The notes: generated by a model not told the origin, from the letters alone. A DNA stretch of 13,488 nucleotides from DHVE2 group archaeon (GCA_015522935.1 WALH01000057.1:1-13488); one strand, 5' to 3'. Shown: positions 6,210 through 13,149, counted from the stretch's first letter. A program made the numbers and translations.

Positions 6210-7445
6210 ATGCTGTTAACCATTGTACTCATCGCTGGAATAATCATTGCCCTCTACATGGCCTGGAACATTGGAGCCAATGATGTTGCAAATTCAATGG
6301 GCACATCCGTCGGTAGCGGTGCTTTAACATTAAAGGGCGCAATAATCGTTGCAGGCATTTTTGAATTTCTTGGAGCTGTGCTTGTGGGAAAGCATGTTAC
6401 GAATACAATTGCCAAGGGTATAATCTCTCCCACCGCTCTGAGCTCTCAAATTATTTTGATGGGTATGATATCCGCACTTTTAGGAGCTGCATTATGGGTT
6501 ACCATGTCAACTTACCTTGGATTGCCTGTTTCCACCACACATTCTGTAGTCGGTGCTGTGATGGGTTTTGTGATGATAATAAACATCTCCCTCATCCACT
6601 GGGATGTGGTTGCAACCATTGCTGCGAGCTGGGTTATTTCTCCATTATCAGGCGCACTCATAGCTTATCTTATATTCTTCACTCTTAAAAAAACTGTGTT
6701 AGGAAAGGAGGACCCTATAAAGGAGGCGAAAATCGTTGCACCGTTTTTCATATTTCTGACTGCGGCCATAATAACCATGAGTGTAATTTACAAAGGTCTG
6801 AAAAACCTCAATTTCGATTTAAGCATCTGGCCAGCACTGGAAATCTCTGTCTTGGCTGGATTTGTTGCATCCATTATAGGATATTTTTTTCTGAGAAGGT
6901 ATCACGCAAAGTACCGAAACGATGCGGATAAATACGAGAAACTGGAAAAATTCTTTGCGTATCTTCAGGTTATGACAGCTGCAAGTGTGGCCTTTGCTCA
7001 TGGTGCCAATGATGTGGCCAATGCGGTTGGTCCTTTAGTGGTTATCGTGGATATAGTGTCAGGTGTGGGAGTTGGAGCGAAGGTTGCAATTCCTCTCTGG
7101 GTTTTAGCTTTGGGTGGATTGGGAATTGTGTTAGGGATATCCACATGGGGCTACAGGGTTATATACACGATTGGGAAGAAGATAACCGAGGTCACGCCAA
7201 CTCGAGGATTCTCAGCTGAGCTTGCGACCGCTTTCACGGTTCTTGTTTTCTCAAAATTGGGTATGCCAATATCCACATCGCATGTTATTGTAGGCTCGGT
7301 TTTAGGTGTGGGATTTGCCCGCGGGATTGCTACGGTAGATTACCGGGTTGTGAAGAATATAATCTATGCATGGCTTCTCACCCTTCCCGGTGCTATGGCT
7401 TTATCAGGGGGAATATTTTTATTAATTAAAATGATATGGATGTAG
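6210..7445 (+). CDS. inorganic phosphate transporter, PiT family
   Basis: Membrane permease of 411 residues, expected to take up phosphate (usually as a metal-phosphate complex or with a cation). The family's internal duplication is clear: GANDVANSMGTSVGSGA at 22-38 and GANDVANAVGPL at 265-276, each in the first loop of a repeat. Each is followed by a P-[VI]-S-T-[ST]-H motif (LGLPVSTTHSVVG and LGMPISTSHVIVG). About ten to eleven hydrophobic segments alternate with short loops, and a charged cytosolic-type loop (FLRRYHAKYRNDADKYEKLEK) lies between the halves at about 230-252. There is no cleavable signal peptide; the first helix starts at residue 3. It is the first gene of an operon with the DUF47 protein 15 bp downstream, the standard archaeal and bacterial pairing. 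The leaderless start agrees with the TATA box. Confidence 0.93.
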   Translation: MLLTIVLIAGIIIALYMAWNIGANDVANSMGTSVGSGALTLKGAIIVAGIFEFLGAVLVGKHVTNTIAKGIISPTALSSQIILMGMISALLGAALWVTMSTYLGLPVSTTHSVVGAVMGFVMIINISLIHWDVVATIAASWVISPLSGALIAYLIFFTLKKTVLGKEDPIKEAKIVAPFFIFLTAAIITMSVIYKGLKNLNFDLSIWPALEISVLAGFVASIIGYFFLRRYHAKYRNDADKYEKLEKFFAYLQVMTAASVAFAHGANDVANAVGPLVVIVDIVSGVGVGAKVAIPLWVLALGGLGIVLGISTWGYRVIYTIGKKITEVTPTRGFSAELATAFTVLVFSKLGMPISTSHVIVGSVLGVGFARGIATVDYRVVKNIIYAWLLTLPGAMALSGGIFLLIKMIWM

Positions 7446-7447
7446 TG

Positions 7448-7456
7448 GAGAGGTGA
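7448..7456 (+). promoter_or_regulatory. Shine-Dalgarno site of the DUF47 gene
   Basis: GAGAGGTGAT ends four bases before the ATG at 7461. It is one of the strongest ribosome binding sites in the window, and it contrasts with the leaderless first gene of the same operon. Confidence 0.6.
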
Positions 7457-7460
7457 TGAA

Positions 7461-8144
7461 ATGAAATTCATAAGAGCCCCAATAATAGAAACCCTTCGAA
7501 AATCTCCCTTCGAAGCGCTTGAAGATCATGCAAAGATGGTTATGGAAAGCGCCAGAGTACTCAAGGATGAGATTGATGATTACATCAACGGGAATTTTGA
7601 AGAATTTGAGAAGAAAAGAAAGATCATTGAAGATTTAGAGTTGAAGGCTGATTATATAAAGAGCAATATTCGCAATCATCTTCCAAAGGGTGTGAAGATG
7701 CCTGTAGATCGTGGTATATTTCTCTCGCTATTAGGTGAAATGGATAAGGTCGAGGATCTGGTTCAGGATATAGGAGAATGGATATCCATTCGTGAGAAGC
7801 CCATACCTGACGAGCTGAAGGGTGATTTTAGAAAACTGTTTGAAAAAGCTTTGGAGTCCATAGAAACCTGCCATAAGGCTGTAACACAGTTGAATGTGGT
7901 CATTGAATCATCCTTTGCCGAGGAAGAAAGAAAAAAGGCAAAGGAGGTAACACATAGATTACACGAAATAGAGCATGAGAGCGATTTGATGGAAAGAGCA
8001 TTGACGAGAAAAATATTTTCTATGGAATCAAAAATATCTTCTGTAGCGATATTTCACCTCAGCAAAACTGTATTCTTATTAGGGGATATAGCCAACCATG
8101 CTGAGAATGCTGGAGACAGGATTCGAGCTTTAATAGCGAGATAA
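7461..8144 (+). CDS. DUF47 / PhoU-like protein, PiT accessory
   Basis: Soluble all-helical protein of 227 residues, matching the PhoU-like DUF47 family (TIGR00153) in length and composition. It carries two metal-binding E/D-x-x-x-D motifs of the PhoU type: D95-x3-D99 (GEMDKVEDLVQDI) and E215-x3-D219 (DIANHAENAGDRI). These presumably bind a multinuclear iron or other metal cluster. Members sit next to PiT permeases in many genomes and are thought to control them; the mechanism is not established. Here it follows the permease by 15 bp with a good Shine-Dalgarno site, so it is cotranscribed. No phosphate two-component system or ABC phosphate importer is seen in the window. Confidence 0.9.
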   Translation: MKFIRAPIIETLRKSPFEALEDHAKMVMESARVLKDEIDDYINGNFEEFEKKRKIIEDLELKADYIKSNIRNHLPKGVKMPVDRGIFLSLLGEMDKVEDLVQDIGEWISIREKPIPDELKGDFRKLFEKALESIETCHKAVTQLNVVIESSFAEEERKKAKEVTHRLHEIEHESDLMERALTRKIFSMESKISSVAIFHLSKTVFLLGDIANHAENAGDRIRALIAR

Positions 8145-8145
8145 A

Positions 8146-8154
8146 TTTTTATAC
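8146..8154 (+). promoter_or_regulatory. TATA box of the DHH phosphoesterase (leaderless)
   Basis: TTTTTATAC is centred 26 nt before the ATG at 8176. The same T-run directly follows the DUF47 stop codon and may also serve as that operon's terminator. Confidence 0.55.
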
Positions 8155-8175
8155 TCTTCCACGATTCTTTTTTCT

Positions 8176-9069
8176 ATGATAACTGCTATGACCCATATGG
8201 ATTCAGACGGGGTTATTTCCCTCTCTCTGTTCCTCAAAAAGATAGGAGGTGCAAGGATAAGAGTCTATTTTACTTCTCCTGTTCAATTGAGGGATACTAT
8301 ATGCAGGTCAGTTTTGCATCTCAAAAATCTTGGGGAGCTTTACATATTCGATTTAGCAGGAGAGAACAAAGCTGTTTACGCTGCAAGCATTTATGATAGG
8401 GTTGTGTGGATAGACCACCATGACTGGGAGCCTGAAAATAAGCCAGAGCATGTGGAAATAATTATTGATAAAAAAGCAAAGAGCGCGGCAAGAGTAGTGG
8501 CCAGATACTTTAACTTGGATTCATTTTTAGTAGATCTTGCTGATCAGATTGACTCAAACAGCGTTAAAGATGAAGATGCGGAAAAAATCAGAACTGTTAT
8601 AGGGGCTTTGCGTTATGGTTTTTCAGGAGTTGAACTGAACAGGAAACTTTACAAATTTGCGAGGGAACTTATGAACGAGGATTTATCAGTTTTGGAATCT
8701 TACAAAAATATAGTGGATAAATATACCAAGTGGTTGGAAAAGGTAATAGAAAATGTGAAAAAAGGTACCAAAATATTTCATGTAGCAGACATGAAAGTGG
8801 CCATTTATGAAACCATGGAAGCTGTACCAGTTTACCTTATAAGCAACGAGATAGACGATGATGTTGATATAATTGTAATACTCATTCACTGGCTTGGTAA
8901 AGAGAAACCAACCACGAAATTGGAATTCAGGACTCATACGGATGTGGATGTTCTCAAAATAGCAAAATTCTTCGGTGGTGGCGGTCACAAAAAAGCCAGC
9001 GGTGCAAGTGTGAGGGATATAGTCACCATCCCTGAAGTTCTGAAAGCAATAGAATTACTTTACACATGA
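8176..9069 (+). CDS. DHH/DHHA1-family phosphoesterase, substrate unknown
   Basis: Protein of 297 residues with the complete DHH fold signature: THMDSDG at 6-12 (two metal-binding Asp), FDLAGE at about 58-63 (motif II Asp), IDHHDW with D80-H81-H82, and LADQIDSN (motif IV Asp). The C-terminal DHHA1 domain carries GGGGHKKASGA at 267-277, which binds substrate in this superfamily. It lacks the extra domains of RecJ and the sensor domains of GdpP, and it is too short for archaeal GAN/RecJ nucleases. That leaves an oligoribonuclease (NrnA-like), a pAp phosphatase or a cyclic dinucleotide phosphodiesterase as options; sequence alone does not decide. A long charged helix (DKYTKWLEKVIENVKKGTK) joins the two domains. 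It is probably monocistronic, with 15 bp of tail-to-tail overlap with the tRNA thiolase. Confidence 0.85.
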   Translation: MITAMTHMDSDGVISLSLFLKKIGGARIRVYFTSPVQLRDTICRSVLHLKNLGELYIFDLAGENKAVYAASIYDRVVWIDHHDWEPENKPEHVEIIIDKKAKSAARVVARYFNLDSFLVDLADQIDSNSVKDEDAEKIRTVIGALRYGFSGVELNRKLYKFARELMNEDLSVLESYKNIVDKYTKWLEKVIENVKKGTKIFHVADMKVAIYETMEAVPVYLISNEIDDDVDIIVILIHWLGKEKPTTKLEFRTHTDVDVLKIAKFFGGGGHKKASGASVRDIVTIPEVLKAIELLYT

Positions 9070-9981
9070 TTTTAGCTTTTCATATCTCAATTTCAATTCG
9101 CAAGCTTTACAAATCTCTCCCATTGTCGGCTCACCGCATATTTTGCATTTTTTAAGGTTCTTGGTAAAATCTTTCTCAATGTAGGGCTTAATCCTGTCAA
9201 AGAAATTTAGAATTGAAAATTTGACTGCAGGATCTCTCTTCTCCATATCATTTAGAAAAGATCGGTAAAAGTTTCGGGACGCCAGATGCGCGTAGGGGCA
9301 TCTTTTTGGGTAGTATGGAATTCCGGCAACTTCGTTGTAAAGGCGAACTTCACTTTCTAAAACTTTTCTGAGGGGTACGATTCTCGGCACAAATCCCTCT
9401 ATTCTTCTCAGGTGAGGTGCGAGCCTTGCAAGCCTTGCGACATCTCCACGAAGAACGTTCATCATTATTGACTGGGCAAAATCATCAAGATTCAAGCCCA
9501 GAACTATATACCTTGCACCTATTTCTTTTGCGTATACATTGAGAACTTTTCTCCTCCAAACTCCACAGTACGTGCAGGGTGTGAGTTCTTTATCAACCCT
9601 TGCAACCTCATCTGTTGTCACTCCAATGTAATCCCTGAAAGTTATCGTTCTATGCTGTATGCCGAGCTTCTTTGAATATTCACCCGCTATTTTTGCGCAT
9701 TTTTTTCTGAAATCCCCGATACCCTCGTCAACGGTCACGGCGATCATTTCAAAATTCTTCCAGTTGCCGAAAATTTTGTGCATTTCGTGCAGGAGGAGCA
9801 TGCTATCCTTTCCGCCTGAAACTGCAATCAAGATTCGGTCATCTTTTTTGAAATGAACCTGTTTTTTAATATCATGCTTGACCTTTGAATCGATAAACTG
9901 GATGAAATGCTCCTTGCACAGTTTTATGCCCGCATATTTTATCTCTATGATTGCCTCTTTCTCACATTTAGTGCAGTGCAT
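9055..9981 (-). CDS. PP-loop tRNA 2-thiolation enzyme, TtuA/Ncs6 (TIGR00269) type
   Basis: Adenylates a tRNA uridine and exchanges oxygen for sulfur, either at U54 (TtuA, thermostability) or at U34 (Ncs6/Ctu1). The 308-residue protein has an N-terminal zinc finger (C3-x2-C6, C22-x2-H25), the ATP pyrophosphatase loop SGGKDS at 55-60, C136-x2-C139 (TPCTYCG) and C228 (RCPYA). These three cysteines bind the catalytic iron-sulfur cluster in the structurally known TtuA. A C-terminal zinc ribbon follows (CKICG and ICKAC). The usual G-H-N-L-D-D motif reads G162-L-N-L-D-D here, and the following residue is Phe. The ATG at 9981 is preceded by a TATA box centred 28 nt upstream, so it is leaderless. Which uridine it modifies is not decidable from this window. 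The ubiquitin-like sulfur carrier partner is not nearby. Confidence 0.88.
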   Translation of the reverse strand: MHCTKCEKEAIIEIKYAGIKLCKEHFIQFIDSKVKHDIKKQVHFKKDDRILIAVSGGKDSMLLLHEMHKIFGNWKNFEMIAVTVDEGIGDFRKKCAKIAGEYSKKLGIQHRTITFRDYIGVTTDEVARVDKELTPCTYCGVWRRKVLNVYAKEIGARYIVLGLNLDDFAQSIMMNVLRGDVARLARLAPHLRRIEGFVPRIVPLRKVLESEVRLYNEVAGIPYYPKRCPYAHLASRNFYRSFLNDMEKRDPAVKFSILNFFDRIKPYIEKDFTKNLKKCKICGEPTMGEICKACELKLRYEKLKSCVK

Positions 9982-10004
9982 AGATGGATTCGATATCGGT
10001 GTGT

Positions 10005-10013
10005 TATTTAAAA
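10005..10013 (-). promoter_or_regulatory. TATA box of the tRNA thiolase gene (leaderless)
   Basis: On the minus strand it reads TTTAAATAA, centred 28 nt before the ATG at 9981. It lies in the 54-bp gap after the truncated ATPase fragment, so the thiolase does not depend on transcription through that remnant. Confidence 0.6.
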
Positions 10014-10035
10014 CTTGGGTTTGTAAAATGTCCCA

Positions 10036-10374
10036 TTAAATGACTTTCTCAGATTTTGTTATTCCAGCAAGGTAGAGGGAAAGGGGGAGTATAACATCAC
10101 CTTCAAGTTCATCCTTTGAGAGATAAAACACATCAAATGGATATTTTCTCTTTCTTATCTTCCCGTATTTTGTTTCTATGCCAAAAAAATCCCCATCCAG
10201 AATTACCAGATCGCACTCTTTATTTGTATCGTAGTAAAAACCTGCAAAACTGTGCTTCTCCCTTAAAACGGGAATCTCACGGTTCCATATAACATGAGTT
10301 GCCACTGTACTCTCTGCTAAAAACTCCATATTTTCATCCACAAAATCCTCTATCTCTTCGCCAAATAGATACAA
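10036..10374 (-). pseudogene. C-terminal fragment of an archaeal AAA ATPase (DUF4143/DUF234-like)
   Basis: About 112 residues that resemble only the C-terminal nuclease-like domain of the archaeal/bacterial ATPase family with DUF4143-type tails. Visible marks are the ESTVATHVIW helix, REIPVLREKHSFAGFYYD, CDLVILDGDFFGIETKYG (the Asp and E-x-K pattern of a PD-(D/E)XK-like fold) and FYLSKDE followed by LPLSLYLAGI, where such proteins normally end. Full-length members have roughly 350-450 residues, with an N-terminal P-loop ATPase that is absent here. The nominal start is a TTG with neither Shine-Dalgarno site nor well-placed TATA box. Upstream the frame stays open but reads as non-coding. I take it as a truncated remnant, with the break at about 10370-10380, exactly where a second truncated gene begins on the other strand. 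Confidence 0.65.
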
Positions 10375-10497
10375 TCCGATGGATATGGGAATAAGAAGGA
10401 AAATCTGGGTTATATCTTGCCGATAACCCTCTCTGTTGTAGTCGTGGTGATTGTTGGAATCACAGCTATGGCTTTGATAAAGAGAAGCGAAAAATAG
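10369..10497 (+). pseudogene. C-terminal membrane-anchor remnant of a surface protein
   Basis: A plus-strand frame opens after a TAG at 10366-10368 and runs to a TAG at 10495-10497 without any start codon near its beginning. Its 42 residues begin with a polar stretch (SDGYGNKKENLGY). Then comes one strong transmembrane segment (ILPITLSVVVVVIVGITAMA), and it closes with the basic tail LIKRSEK. That is the standard end of an archaeal cell-surface or exported protein held by a C-terminal helix. The ectodomain is missing. The 5' end coincides with the broken end of the ATPase fragment on the opposite strand. It is too short for a full gene and most likely debris from a deletion or rearrangement; a frame-shifted small protein is less likely. 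Confidence 0.5.
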
Positions 10498-10527
10498 AAA
10501 TAGCCATGTGAATAAAACAAAGATAGT

Positions 10528-11046
10528 ATGCGTGATGAAAAAATTGAGAGGGAATTAGTGGAAGAGGATGCGATATGGAAGGATTTTCGATCGAGTTTAG
10601 ATTATTTTTCAAAAATCGATTTTCTCAATTCCGATTTCAAAAGAGATGTTGTGGATGCGGGTGAAATAATTATTTTTGCGAAGGATAACATTCTCTATCT
10701 TGAGAAGAGATACGAGTATTATGAGAAAAATAAGGAGAAGATGAGTGTTCAGGAACTTGAAAATTTGAGATACGAAATTTTAGAACTTATGGAGCATATA
10801 GAGGCAAGATTGGAGGATGTTGACTATTTTATGCAGAAACTCGACTCGTTTGACTGGGAAAGTGGAATAAAAAAGAACATAAATTATAATATTCGTCTCA
10901 TTGAGGAACTTAAAAAGTTTTTAGAACTCGTAAAGGAAAAATACAGAATACTTTATGATACTTTAAAAATGAGAACTAACTACATCAAAGAGGGGCTCCT
11001 CTTTCTCGATCTGGAAATAATGATGAAAAAAGAAAGTGGGAAATAA
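10528..11046 (+). CDS. hypothetical acidic, helical (coiled-coil-like) protein
   Basis: I do not recognise this gene. It encodes 172 residues rich in Glu, Lys, Leu and Tyr, with no cysteine, no membrane segment and no signal peptide. The pattern is almost entirely amphipathic helix, for example LRYEILELMEHIEARLEDVDYF and LIEELKKFLELVKEKYRILYDTL, so a helical bundle or coiled coil is expected. The C-terminus TNYIKEGLLFLDLEIMMKK is more hydrophobic and may be a packing or docking helix. Codon use matches the neighbours, which supports a real gene. The ATG at 10528 lacks a good Shine-Dalgarno site; A/T-rich sequence around 10491-10504 could serve as a weak TATA box for a leaderless start. Its stop codon abuts the stop of the convergent radA with no gap. 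No function is assigned. Confidence 0.7.
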   Translation: MRDEKIERELVEEDAIWKDFRSSLDYFSKIDFLNSDFKRDVVDAGEIIIFAKDNILYLEKRYEYYEKNKEKMSVQELENLRYEILELMEHIEARLEDVDYFMQKLDSFDWESGIKKNINYNIRLIEELKKFLELVKEKYRILYDTLKMRTNYIKEGLLFLDLEIMMKKESGK

Positions 11047-12018
11047 TCAAGGATCTCTAATTCCCTCTTCTTTTATGGTTATTACCACCTCTCCATCGGG
11101 AAGTGAGGGAGAATCAATTAACCTTGCAATTCTTCTAATTCCCTTGCTTTTTCTCAGGTAAATTCTGTAAGTGGCTGTGTGACCCACGATATTACCCCCA
11201 ATGGGATGTGTTGGGTCCCCAAACAGCTGTCCTGGATTTGTGGTGACCTGATTTGTCACGGCAACAACGGCGTTATTGATATCTGCGAATCGAAGTAAGT
11301 CGTGCATATGCCTGTTCAGGAGTTGCTGTCTCTGCGCCAAAGAGCTTCTTCCCACATATTCAGCACGGAAATGTGCGGTGAGTGAGTCAACTATAAGCAG
11401 GCGAATTGGCACCTTCTTCGCCAGTTCCATCGCTTTATCCACAAGTAGCATTTGATGGCTGGAATTGAATGCCCTTGCAACATGGATTTTTTTGAGTACT
11501 TCGTTGTGCTCAAGGCCAAGAGATTTTGCCATCTGAACTACTCTCTCAGGCCTAAAAGTATTTTCCGTATCTATGAATATAGCCTCCCCTCCCAGCCCCC
11601 CTTTCTCTGGAGGAAGTTGAACATTAACCGCTAATTGATGCACTATCTGCGTTTTACCGGATCCGAATTCCCCAAATAATTCTGTTATGGACTGTGTCTC
11701 CATCCCCCCGCCTAAAAGGGTATCGAGCTCCTTCGAGCCTGTGGTCAACTTAGCGAGGTTCTTTCTTCTTTCAAAAATCACATCTCCTGTTTCAAATTGT
11801 CCCACATTTGCATACTTTCTTGCGGCAGTTATTATCTTCTGAGCCACCCCCTCCCCTATACCTGTAAGTTCTCCAAGGTCCTTTGGGGATGCAACTGCAA
11901 GTTCGATTAAATCTGTATAACCTGCGTCTCTGAGTTTCTCCGCTGTAGCCTGACCTACACCAGGTAAATCTTCAATCGTATATTCCTTATTCTCCTCCTT
12001 CTTTTTTGCCAAATCCAT
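11047..12018 (-). CDS. radA: DNA repair and recombination protein RadA
   Basis: Archaeal RecA/Rad51 recombinase; it forms ATP-dependent filaments on single-stranded DNA and drives strand exchange. The 323-residue protein has the two-part architecture: an N-terminal helix-hairpin-helix domain (IEDLPGVGQATAEKL at 15-29 and LGELTGIGEGVAQKI at 48-62), then the core ATPase with Walker A GEFGSGKT at 116-123, Walker B LLIVD followed by SLTAHFRAEYVGR, loop region NQVTTNPGQLFGD, and the C-terminal signature LPDGEVVITIKEEGIRDP. The inter-domain polymerisation motif is F75-E-T-G rather than F-x-x-A, a variant I believe also occurs in other euryarchaea. No intein is present. The ATG at 12018 is preferred; a GTG directly before it (12021) is also possible. 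GAPDH lies 48 bp upstream on the same strand, but radA probably has its own promoter. Confidence 0.96.
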   Translation of the reverse strand: MDLAKKKEENKEYTIEDLPGVGQATAEKLRDAGYTDLIELAVASPKDLGELTGIGEGVAQKIITAARKYANVGQFETGDVIFERRKNLAKLTTGSKELDTLLGGGMETQSITELFGEFGSGKTQIVHQLAVNVQLPPEKGGLGGEAIFIDTENTFRPERVVQMAKSLGLEHNEVLKKIHVARAFNSSHQMLLVDKAMELAKKVPIRLLIVDSLTAHFRAEYVGRSSLAQRQQLLNRHMHDLLRFADINNAVVAVTNQVTTNPGQLFGDPTHPIGGNIVGHTATYRIYLRKSKGIRRIARLIDSPSLPDGEVVITIKEEGIRDP

Positions 12019-12043
12019 CACCTTAATGAACCGTATGTGTTTT

Positions 12044-12073
12044 GGTTAATAACGCTTTTGCTTTATTTATAAC
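12044..12073 (-). promoter_or_regulatory. candidate radA promoter(s) between gap and radA
   Basis: Two TATA-like boxes are visible on the minus strand. TTATTAA (12046-12052) is centred 31 nt before the radA ATG and would give a nearly leaderless message. TTATAAATAAAG (about 12061-12072) overlaps the gap stop codon and would give a leader of about 24 nt. The spacing favours the first; the better consensus is the second. I cannot decide between them. Confidence 0.45.
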
Positions 12074-13065
12074 CACTTTGATATATATTTTATAAGATCC
12101 ACCACACGTGCGGAATATCCATACTCATTATCGTACCATGCCAAGACCTTCACAAGATTCCCCCGCACATAGGTTTCCTCAGCATCGAACATTGCACTGT
12201 GCGAGTTGCCTTTAAAATCAGATGAGACAAGGGGCTCGTCCACGTACTGAATTATGCCCTTCAGTTCTCCTTCAGCAGCTTTTTTGAATGCTTTGCGGAC
12301 ATCATTCTCCGTTACGGGCTTTTCCACCTCTGCAACTAAATCCACAATCGATACTGTACTTGTTGGGACTCTCAGAGATATACCGTGCATCTTTCCATCT
12401 AAATCAGGTATGACAAGACCAATGGCCGAGGCAGCTCCCGTTGTTGTTGGGATAATGTTCATCGCCGCAGCCCTTGCCCTTCTCAAATCTTTATGAGGTA
12501 GATCCAGAAGTCTCTGATCATTGGTGTAAGAATGTACCGTTGTCATAAGACCGTATTTAATCCCGAAATTATCATGAAGGACTTTTGTAATGGGGGCGAG
12601 GCAGTTTGTTGTGCAGGAGGCGTTTGAGATCACATCATGCTTCTCGGGATCATACTTATCATGATTTACTCCAAGAACAATAGTTATATCTGCTGGCTCA
12701 CCCTTTGCCGGTGCTGTGATGATAACTTTCTCCGCCCCAGCGTTGAGATGCTTTGCTGCTCTATCTCTAGATCTGAATACTCCCGTGCTCTCAACCACGA
12801 TGTCCACGCCTAAATCCTTCCATGGTAATTTCTCCGGATCTCTTTCGCTAAAAACTGGGATTTCTTTGCTGTTGACTATAATTGATTTATCGGTGTAATC
12901 TACCTCTCCTTCAAATATCCCGTAGTTGGTATCATATTTAAGTAGATGCGCCAAGGTCTTTGCATCAGTTATGTCGTTTATTGCCACGATGTTGAGATCT
13001 TTGTAGCCTATGCGGAAAACAAGTCTGCCAATCCTCCCAAATCCGTTTATTGCAACCCTTACCAT
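12067..13065 (-). CDS. gap: glyceraldehyde-3-phosphate dehydrogenase, bacterial/eukaryal (type I) form
   Basis: Reversible NAD(P)-dependent oxidation and phosphorylation of glyceraldehyde 3-phosphate to 1,3-bisphosphoglycerate, in glycolysis or gluconeogenesis. The 332-residue protein starts with VRVAINGFGRIGRL (Rossmann fold). It has the catalytic motif NASCTTNC with nucleophile C151 and the partner H178 in TTVHSYTNDQ, then LLDLPHKDLRRARAA, and ends with WYDNEYGYS. D31 after the second strand and the L189-P190 pair match NAD-preferring enzymes such as that of Geobacillus. This is the class found in bacteria and eukaryotes. Most archaea have the distantly related type II enzyme, whose active-site motif differs, so acquisition from bacteria is likely. 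The start is supported by GGTGAT six bases before the ATG and a TATA box further upstream. It is followed by radA in tandem. Confidence 0.95.
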   Translation of the reverse strand: MVRVAINGFGRIGRLVFRIGYKDLNIVAINDITDAKTLAHLLKYDTNYGIFEGEVDYTDKSIIVNSKEIPVFSERDPEKLPWKDLGVDIVVESTGVFRSRDRAAKHLNAGAEKVIITAPAKGEPADITIVLGVNHDKYDPEKHDVISNASCTTNCLAPITKVLHDNFGIKYGLMTTVHSYTNDQRLLDLPHKDLRRARAAAMNIIPTTTGAASAIGLVIPDLDGKMHGISLRVPTSTVSIVDLVAEVEKPVTENDVRKAFKKAAEGELKGIIQYVDEPLVSSDFKGNSHSAMFDAEETYVRGNLVKVLAWYDNEYGYSARVVDLIKYISKWL

Positions 13066-13071
13066 TTTCTT

Positions 13072-13108
13072 ATCACCGCAAGATAATGAGGAAGGGATAT
13101 TAAAAAAT
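13072..13108 (-). promoter_or_regulatory. gap promoter and Shine-Dalgarno site
   Basis: On the minus strand an A/T box with core TTTTTTAATATC (13097-13108) is centred about 37 nt before the ATG. GGTGAT (13072-13077) lies six bases before it. Transcription would start near 13077, giving a leader of about a dozen bases with the ribosome binding site at its 5' end. This differs from the leaderless genes nearby. Confidence 0.5.
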
Positions 13109-13136
13109 TATGTATTTTGAAGAAAGATATGTGAAA

Positions 13137-13149
13137 CTGAAAAATTTAA
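13137..13149 (-). terminator. possible oligo-T terminator after the surface protein gene
   Basis: Read on the minus strand, a run of five T (complement of 13139-13143) begins six bases after the TAG stop at 13150-13152. The call rests on position and composition only. Confidence 0.3.

Noticed and set aside
7441..7456. Box C-like RUGAUGA of a C/D guide RNA (GGTGATGA)
   Set aside because: It is the Shine-Dalgarno region of the DUF47 gene, with no matching box D or guide spacing.
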